DNA from: an uncultured Desulfomonile sp.
GTDB lineage: Bacteria > Desulfobacterota > Desulfomonilia > Desulfomonilales > Desulfomonilaceae
DNA: 5,030 bases
NCBI GenBank assembly: GCA_937915285.1
Contig: CALDNG010000044.1
Coordinates: 1-5,030 of the forward strand
Direction of reading: 5' to 3'
The notes under the pieces are model-generated. The model made no database searches. It was not told the DNA's origin and saw only the letters and a program-made list of their open reading frames with translations. The stretch's first letter is position 1. Every line of letters starts with the position of its first letter. The translations under genes were made by a program, and so were the position numbers. Positions 4,334 through 5,030 of this stretch are shown here, one piece after another.

Positions 4334-5030
4334 CTATTGTGCGCTAAAAGTTATGAGGTTCCCGTTGGCGTCTGCGATAGCTACAGGTTTGATAACGACC
4401 CAATGCAATGGTTTGCGGATTAGTGTCTCCCCGTTCATGACATCGACGATCTTGCCTATAACCATTACCTCAGTTTTCACTCTAGCTGAAAAGCCCGAAC
4501 CGGCAGGGAGATCAAATGCCCAATATTTACCTTCATTGTAATTGTTGGTTTGTCTTTCGACGAGGATTCTCGAGTTGCTGCCTGAGTATATTTTCCCCTG
4601 GAACAAATAGTAATTGGGGTCCTTTGGAACCCTTGTTGGAGGATAAATGACATATTCCGCACCGCCCCTCGGATTGTATTTCAGCATGGCCTCATAAAAA
4701 TCCCGGATTGGTCTTTCTGCCAGCTTGGAAGTGATGGTCACGTACTGCCCGTTTCGATAAGCCATAAGATTTACACTTGAGCCCGGTTTTTCGGCTTCAA
4801 TCATGTTGGAAAATTGTGCGGCCCCCTTCACTGCCTCATCATTGACTCTCAGGATGATGTCCCCGTCCCTGACGTTTGACGATTGTGCCGGTGTCCCCGG
4901 TAAAACGTTTACCACAAGGACCCCATCAGCGGTTTCTCTACCGAAAGACTTGGCTAAAGCATCATTGAGGTCCTGAACTTGAACTCCAAACAGCCCGCCT
5001 TTTTTATCCCCAAGAGCCCTCACACCCAGC
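4334..5030 (-). CDS. PDZ-domain protein, C-terminal 231 residues (partial)
   Basis: The frame is open through the right edge, so the GTG near 5023 is internal and the true start lies outside. Numbering from the first visible residue, a PDZ domain covers about 12-103: GLFGVQVQDL as the carboxylate-binding loop and first strand, then ADGVLVVNVLPGTPAQ, RDGDIILRVN, and a closing helix and strand with YRNGQYVTIT. This is the form found in HtrA/Do-type periplasmic serine proteases and in many envelope proteins, where it binds C-terminal peptides. The following 120 residues or so (about 110-231) include ILVERQTNNYNEGKYWAFDL and a beta-rich segment to the stop; I do not recognise this part. HtrA proteases usually end after one or two PDZ domains, so the extra tail argues for a different PDZ-containing envelope protein. 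Whether a protease domain or signal peptide precedes it cannot be seen. It has the same orientation as the RiPP locus but is about 700 bp from the precursor, so a shared operon is unlikely. Confidence 0.8.
   Translation of the reverse strand, partial: LGVRALGDKKGGLFGVQVQDLNDALAKSFGRETADGVLVVNVLPGTPAQSSNVRDGDIILRVNDEAVKGAAQFSNMIEAEKPGSSVNLMAYRNGQYVTITSKLAERPIRDFYEAMLKYNPRGGAEYVIYPPTRVPKDPNYYLFQGKIYSGSNSRILVERQTNNYNEGKYWAFDLPAGSGFSARVKTEVMVIGKIVDVMNGETLIRKPLHWVVIKPVAIADANGNLITFSAQ

Noticed and set aside
4175..4423. Forward 82-codon reading before and over the PDZ gene.
   Set aside because: Its second third onward is antisense to the PDZ gene, it lacks a ribosome binding site, and it resembles no family I know.

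Overview
The window looks like a bacterial chromosome of moderate GC. The encoded proteins suggest a Gram-negative, possibly Desulfobacterota-like host, but this rests only on the general look of the proteins and is weak. It falls into three blocks.

Left block (1-1611, + strand): the last 35 codons of a rhodanese-like sulfurtransferase run in from the left edge. After 79 bp comes a complete two-half CHR-family chromate transporter gene, chrA (190-1611). It ends 29 bp from the stop of the next gene, which is convergent.

Middle block (1641-about 3763, - strand): a compact RiPP (ribosomally made, post-translationally modified peptide) locus. Read in the direction of transcription it has a candidate sigma70-type promoter with a palindrome at the predicted start of transcription, a strong Shine-Dalgarno site, and a 112-residue precursor. 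The precursor has a Nif11-type leader ending in Val-Ala-Gly-Gly and a 41-residue core rich in Val, Ala and Thr. A 210-bp spacer follows, then a 478-residue radical SAM protein with the CX3CX2C cluster motif, best read as a PoyD-type peptide epimerase. Together they suggest a peptide in which selected L residues are converted to D residues. No protease, exporter or second modifying enzyme lies inside the window.

Right block (3764-5030): about 550 bp with no intact gene. It contains a short decayed fragment of a short-chain dehydrogenase (SDR) on the + strand and, on the - strand, a stretch that reads like a diverged 3' half of tRNA-Phe ending in CCA. These look like scars of insertion or decay beside the RiPP locus. 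The window closes with the C-terminal 231 residues of a PDZ-domain protein on the - strand, whose N-terminus lies beyond the right edge.

The most interesting element is the minimal Nif11 precursor plus epimerase pair. The tRNA-like remnant next to it raises the possibility that the locus was acquired horizontally.
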